DNA of 64,000 nt, from the NCBI RefSeq assembly GCF_965363235.1, contig NC_134843.1, positions 51,021,535 to 51,085,534 on the forward strand, read 5' to 3'. Positions 59,601 to 64,000 of this stretch are shown one piece after another. The translations under genes were made by a program, and so were the position numbers. This stretch comes from Mytilus galloprovincialis (taxonomy: Eukaryota > Mollusca > Bivalvia > Mytilida > Mytilidae). The notes under the pieces are model-generated. The model was not told the DNA's origin and did not search any database. It saw nothing but the letters and a program-made list of their open reading frames with translations. Numbering within the stretch: position 1 is the first letter of the stretch; every line of letters begins with the position of its first letter.

Positions 59601-61258
59601 CATACTCTAAAATGGTAGGGATGTAGTTCGCTAGACACAATATCTGAATCCACACTTAGTTGTACAGGTCCACATTTCCATGCAAGTTCTATAAAATTCT
59701 TTTCAGAGAAATTATGTCTAAAATTTAGGTGTACAGTACTATGTTTAAAACATTTTTCTGAAATTATCTGTATAACGTATTTGCTTATTAAGATCACTTC
59801 AGCTTAAACATTAAAGATAAATATATACGACAATTTATTTGATTTCATTATTTTATCCGAATTGTTCTAAGGTAAACAACTCTGATCATCTATACATTTT
59901 ATGATTAAATTGGACATACGATTATCTTTCTTTCTTTAATAAGTGTATGAAACCAAAATGCGATAAATTGGTTAAGCGTGTTTTTTTTTCATTATGAGTT
60001 TTGTCCCTTTTACACTGGTAAAAAAATTATCATATGCAATGGAACTCATCAGCATTGTTAACATATAAGTTAAAAGACAAAATAGTTGAAAATAGAAAAT
60101 GACCATGTTTCATATTCTAATAGACATACAATAATAACCGAATGCAATAAAATGCCGTCGAAGCTGTTAAAACTAAAACATAAATGAATGAAACGAAATA
60201 ACAGCTGTTGAGGTACCAATCTTTGAAATTTTACTTTAATGAATTTGAATTAGAAATACCGGCATGCATTGCTCTCTATCAACATAACATAAAGGTTAAA
60301 ATTTAGGATTTTGCAATTTAATTTTATAGATATGAAAAAATCATCGACACTAAAAACTGTGATACAGGAGTTGAATGTTGGTCAGTTTAATTGAGGTCTG
60401 GATAAGACATGGAAGTAACAGTTACTGTTAGTAATGCTTTCTTAATTCACTTCTAATTGTCATTTTTCTTAGTTTCTTCTATTCTTAATCTGATTCTGTT
60501 GTTTAAACTGATTTTTTCTGTGCCTACTGATGTGTGTTTGTTGATTCTACATTGTCTAGAGGTATAGTGGAGGATTGAGATCTCATAATAAACATGTTAA
60601 ATTCAGCCTTTTTTTTTAGCCGGTCACTATTTAGGAGTCTCAGGTCTTTGTAAGTCTAATATGTTTTTTTTTGGTTTATTTATATATTTCGGATTTTAGA
60701 ATGACGTCCATTTTTGCTGAACAAGAATAGATTTTTATTTAGGGGCCAGCTAAAACCCGCCTGCGGATACGGGATTTTTCGCTTTGTTGAAGAGGTATTG
60801 GTTGTCTTGGGCTGCAATCTGCTCTTTATTAGAGTTGAAACTCATTGACACATTCCCCATTTCCATTTTCAATTCTGTTTACGTTTAAATTCATGGGTCC
60901 TTAACGATCTTCGACAGCTTGCTTTATTTAGCCAGTTAAAACTGTTTTTATTCGAACGTCACGGATGAATATTTTGAAGAAGAAAGGAGCGTCTTGCGTA
61001 CAATATGATATATATGTTAACATTGATATTTTTCAACCGGGCAAGGACATCTTAAAATAATATCAAAGCAAGTGAGACACCACAATCACCATGCAGTTTC
61101 CTACTGATCTTTTGGTATTTGCTTCGTCTTCATTCTATGCATTTTCAACGTTATTAAGCAAATAAAAAGATGATTTTCAATTAATATTTTATTCAAAACG
61201 AAGAAGATAATACATATTGTGTAGAATACGTCATTACAAAATTTGTAAACATCATAAA
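56629..61258 (+). repeat. Segmental duplication, copy B (compact)
   Basis: The compact counterpart of 1362-18343, about 4.6 kb long. It lacks the tandem MITE pair and the nested transposon block of copy A, so it approximates the unexpanded state at those points. It includes the decayed hammerhead at 60957-60998 and a copy of the 'ggtcgggttattgtctcttt' mussel repeat. No coding exon was recognised. Confidence 0.85.
60957..60998 (+). ncRNA. Decayed hammerhead motif
   Basis: Aligns with the intact motif at 32744-32788: 'cgtcacggatga' in place of 'cgtcactgatga', then 'gaaa', and 'gcgtcttgcgtac' in place of 'gcgtctggcgtac'. The core U4 is G and stem II no longer pairs, so it is inactive. Confidence 0.5.
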
Positions 61259-61884
61259 TAATAATGCTAGTATATCACTCTATATAATAATCAAATATCA
61301 CAGCTCAGTAAATATCAAAACAATAAACATTGCATATTAGATAGACCCGTTCACAGAAAATTAATATATCTTATAAATATTTAGCAATACATTGTACATA
61401 TCCAAGAGCAAGATTTCTCACTTAAATATTATAAGTGTTTTCATAAGCCGAGGTTAATAAATGCAATATGAAATAAGATATATATTATGAATTCTATTAT
61501 ACCTTTTTAGTTATTTGTACAACATGGGTGTCGGATCATTTTGATGTCAAGAGAGACGGAATTAGTTGAAAAAAAGCACTTTTTATAAATGCAAAGTTTG
61601 GATAAATATTTAATGAAATTCTAAAAACAAATTTGGTTAAGTTTGTCCCCACACCATTAAATAATTGTAGCCGAAGTAGCCTGAACATACCAGGAGATAT
61701 TAAAAAAAAGAAGGAAACCAACAACGCCATGGCAAGAAATGATTTTAAAACAAGTCAAGTCAACAAAACACCACATAGAAAACACCCCAACAAAACTGGA
61801 AGAACAATGATGACTTTTTTGTGCTTATAGTACACGGTTGCCCTACTCAAACTATTATTTTCTTTCTTCGATGTACCTTGAATT

Positions 61885-62085
61885 GGGGTCAAAACTCTAA
61901 TTTGGCTTAACAGTTCGAAAGATAATATCGTAGGGAACATGTGTACCAAGTTCAAGTTTAATCATGTTTATCAAAATTTACCTTGACTAAAAAAACTATA
62001 ACCTAAAAACTTTCACCTGAACCGGGACAGGCGGCCAAACGGGCAGACGAACCGACGCACAGACTGATATAAAATAATGCCCATA
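61885..62085 (+). repeat. Interspersed repeat with a 'gacggac'-type tail, copy 2
   Basis: Relative of 56118-56350: 'aaaactctaatttggcttaa', 'accttgactaaaaaaactat' and the tail 'gggacaggcggccaaacggg'. More decayed than the first copy. Confidence 0.55.
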
Positions 62086-62306
62086 TATGGGACAAAAAAA
62101 TCTATGGAAATTCTAACCTTAATAGCTCTGAAGACGTCCGCAACAAAGACATTTTTTGTAGTTAGGGAACAATGTTGTAAAAATCCATATGATCGTTATA
62201 TAGACAATTATTTTTTTGTCAATACACTATGAAAAAGTGTGATACTATGACAGTAAGTGACGATTCAAAAACTTTATCATATCGCATCATTTGCTAAAAT
62301 GTTTAA

Positions 62307-62344
62307 ATACATACATACATACATACATACATACATACATACAT
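62307..62344. repeat. (CATA)n microsatellite
   Basis: About nine tetranucleotide units. Frames crossing it are spurious. Confidence 0.95.
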
Positions 62345-62512
62345 GCCACAACAAAATCCCGAATTCTAATGAAAATATAAAACGGAAAGCCTTGAAATTG
62401 TCTTTGATACTTGTATCTATACTCAAGCTTTGCACCATACCATAAAAATATACCCAATTTCAAAATAAAAAACAACATAGATTTACAATAATCCAAATTA
62501 CTTGAAGTACAC

Positions 62513-62738
62513 TTAATTGTATTTGTTTTCGACCAGAAATAGATGATCTGGTGTTCTTCTGTCACCGTCCTGGAAGTCGAGAGAAAATCTCGATGCTGAT
62601 GAATATTCATTCTTCAAACGTGGTGTATACCTCTGATCTAACACCTTCATAGTTGGTGGTATGTTTTGTGTTGCGAAATTAATTGCGAATATGTCATCTG
62701 CTGGGTTTCCTTTCGCAGACGTATCAATTTGTCTATGC
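62513..62738 (-). CDS. Candidate terminal exon of an unidentified gene
   Basis: After a good 3' splice site ('tgttttgtattttag') an open frame of 75 codons (phase 2 entry) runs to TAA at 62513. The residues include 'DIFAINFATQNIPPTMKVL' and 'YSSASRFSLDFQDGDRRTP'. The composition looks like real protein, with mixed hydrophilic and aromatic residues and no low complexity. I do not recognise the family. It lies upstream of the IgSF gene on the same strand and ends before it, so it would be the last exon of a neighbouring gene continuing beyond 64000. Confidence 0.45.
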
Positions 62739-62739
62739 C

Positions 62740-64000
62740 TAAAATACAAAACAATTTATTGTAAAAATACAGCTTTGATTAAGTTATTTTCTCTTTTTTT
62801 CTCTGAACATAATCATTTGATCCATTTCATTTTACATTTAGTACATGTAATACATGTTGTGGCATTGTTGTTGTCTAGCCATAGGTTTTCTGTTTAATAT
62901 TATGTGAGCTGTCGTATGTCTTTTCTACTATGTGATATATCTGGTCTGGTTGAAAACCAACGTCTGTCATTGTCCAACAGTTTGAATGTGCTGGATCAAC
63001 AAATACGCAGCCATTTCAGTTCGGAATGGGGACGAAACTTCAAAGTCCTATAGATATATATATATATAATGTCATGTTTTCGTAGACGGAGAGAACCTTT
63101 GCAACAACTCATTTATTGATTTCATAGTCTGCCTGTCGCAATTCAAGATACCATCATTTTCCAATTATCGTCTTAATTCCCAACCATCATTCGGTTGACC
63201 CATCTGTGTTTTGATAATTGGATGACGTTAGCAACAATAAAGTAATTAGTATTTTTAACAGGTGTTTCTGTCAATCTTTAACTGCTTTGTTTGTTTTATT
63301 TTGTTTAACTATCAAGGATCTCATGGTTGTTGTGTTTGTTAATAATTTTGTATTAAATAATTATAAACGTCGGTGGAAATGTTAACTTTCATATATTTTG
63401 ACATAAAAAAGATGTATAAAATTCCATATAAGAATAAGATGATGGTTTATTAATGACAACGAAGGCTGGAAGATCAAATGATCAACTGAAATTTTTAAGA
63501 AAAGTACATTATAAATCATAACAGTTCGGAAGAATTGACTACTGAACTGATGATACCCTCGGGGACTAACAGTCAAGTAGCAGTGGTATATACCTAGTGC
63601 TAGTAAATGAACATAAGACTTTATAAATTTCGTACGTCAGGGGTACCTTTTTTTTTATCATAAACAAATCAAAAGCCAAGAATTTTCAAATATCTAAAAC
63701 CGTGTGGAGCTTTATATAAATTTTTTTTTTAAAGAAAAGCCAATCTTATCAAGAGCCAACTTTGTCTGAAATAGAAAGAACCTTAGCGTCTAGGTAATTT
63801 CTTAATTCATCAATGCAGAATTTTAGAAAAAAAATATTGTGTTTTTGTTCTTGCGTCAAATTAATGAAAGTTGACTTTAAGCCAAAATAGTCCATCAAGA
63901 ATCTATCTTGTCGTTGTCATGGACCAATTAAAGAATAACCTTCTCTATTTGTTTTCAATGTAGCCATTTCATAAGAATAAAAATGATAATGAAAAGAACG
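62740..64000. other. No recognised gene
   Basis: AT-rich, possibly an intron of the gene ending at 62513. A TA run is at about 63055-63068. I found no exon with both splice sites. Confidence 0.4.

Noticed and set aside
60957..60998. Active hammerhead
   Set aside because: Core base U4 is changed and stem II is lost; kept only as a decayed motif.

Overview
This window reads as nuclear DNA of a bivalve mollusc, most likely a mussel (Mytilidae). It is AT-rich, has no bacterial-style gene packing, and is full of interspersed repeats that I recognise as typical of Mytilus genomes, for example the family carrying 'ggtatgattgccaatgaga' and bivalve hammerhead-ribozyme repeats. The species call is inference from recalled repeat families; no search was run. 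Nearly all open frames are fragments of mobile elements or antisense shadows of repeats.

The main host gene lies on the minus strand, about 54.5 to 31.0 kb. It encodes a transmembrane immunoglobulin-superfamily (IgSF) receptor. Ten exons can be placed exactly. Nine encode ectodomain Ig-like units and one encodes the transmembrane segment. All ten are multiples of 3 in length and run from phase 1 to phase 1. An eleventh, terminal exon encodes a short cytoplasmic tail with an ITAM-like tyrosine pair (YDEI-x8-YQEL), a stop codon and a polyadenylation signal about 210 nt further on. Exons D2 to D5 share an unusual C-x3-C-x3-C-x3-W signature. Exons D6-D7 and D8-D9 are two copies of a module made of a normal Ig domain followed by a cysteine-less Ig domain. 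The D1 exon carries an in-frame TAG. The signal-peptide exon and at least one exon linking the membrane segment to the tail were not resolved.

Region by region: 1-1.37 kb is a decayed LINE reverse transcriptase. 1.36-18.3 kb is copy A of a segmental duplication whose copy B is at 56.6-61.3 kb; copy A has grown by several insertions. The largest is a terminal-inverted-repeat (TIR) element that itself holds about 9 kb of foreign DNA, including a BEL/Pao LTR retrotransposon with 98.8 percent identical LTRs, a 5-bp target duplication and no RT, RNase H or integrase. 18.4-24 kb holds small repeats and a candidate plus-strand exon. 24-30.5 kb is a cluster of three Penelope-like elements (PLEs) with GIY-YIG endonuclease domains and hammerhead-like motifs; the first is bounded by a 35-bp direct repeat and has a second copy of the TIR element inside it. 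31-54.5 kb is the IgSF gene, whose introns hold LINE, PLE, MITE and hammerhead repeats. 55-56.4 kb holds minisatellites and a palindromic cluster. 61.3-64 kb has one unrecognised candidate terminal exon.

Points of most biological interest: the ITAM-tailed IgSF receptor with its repeated four-cysteine exons, and the number of hammerhead-ribozyme motifs (two with intact cores, at 32.75 and 30.39 kb, plus several decayed ones), some of them in PLE 3' regions.
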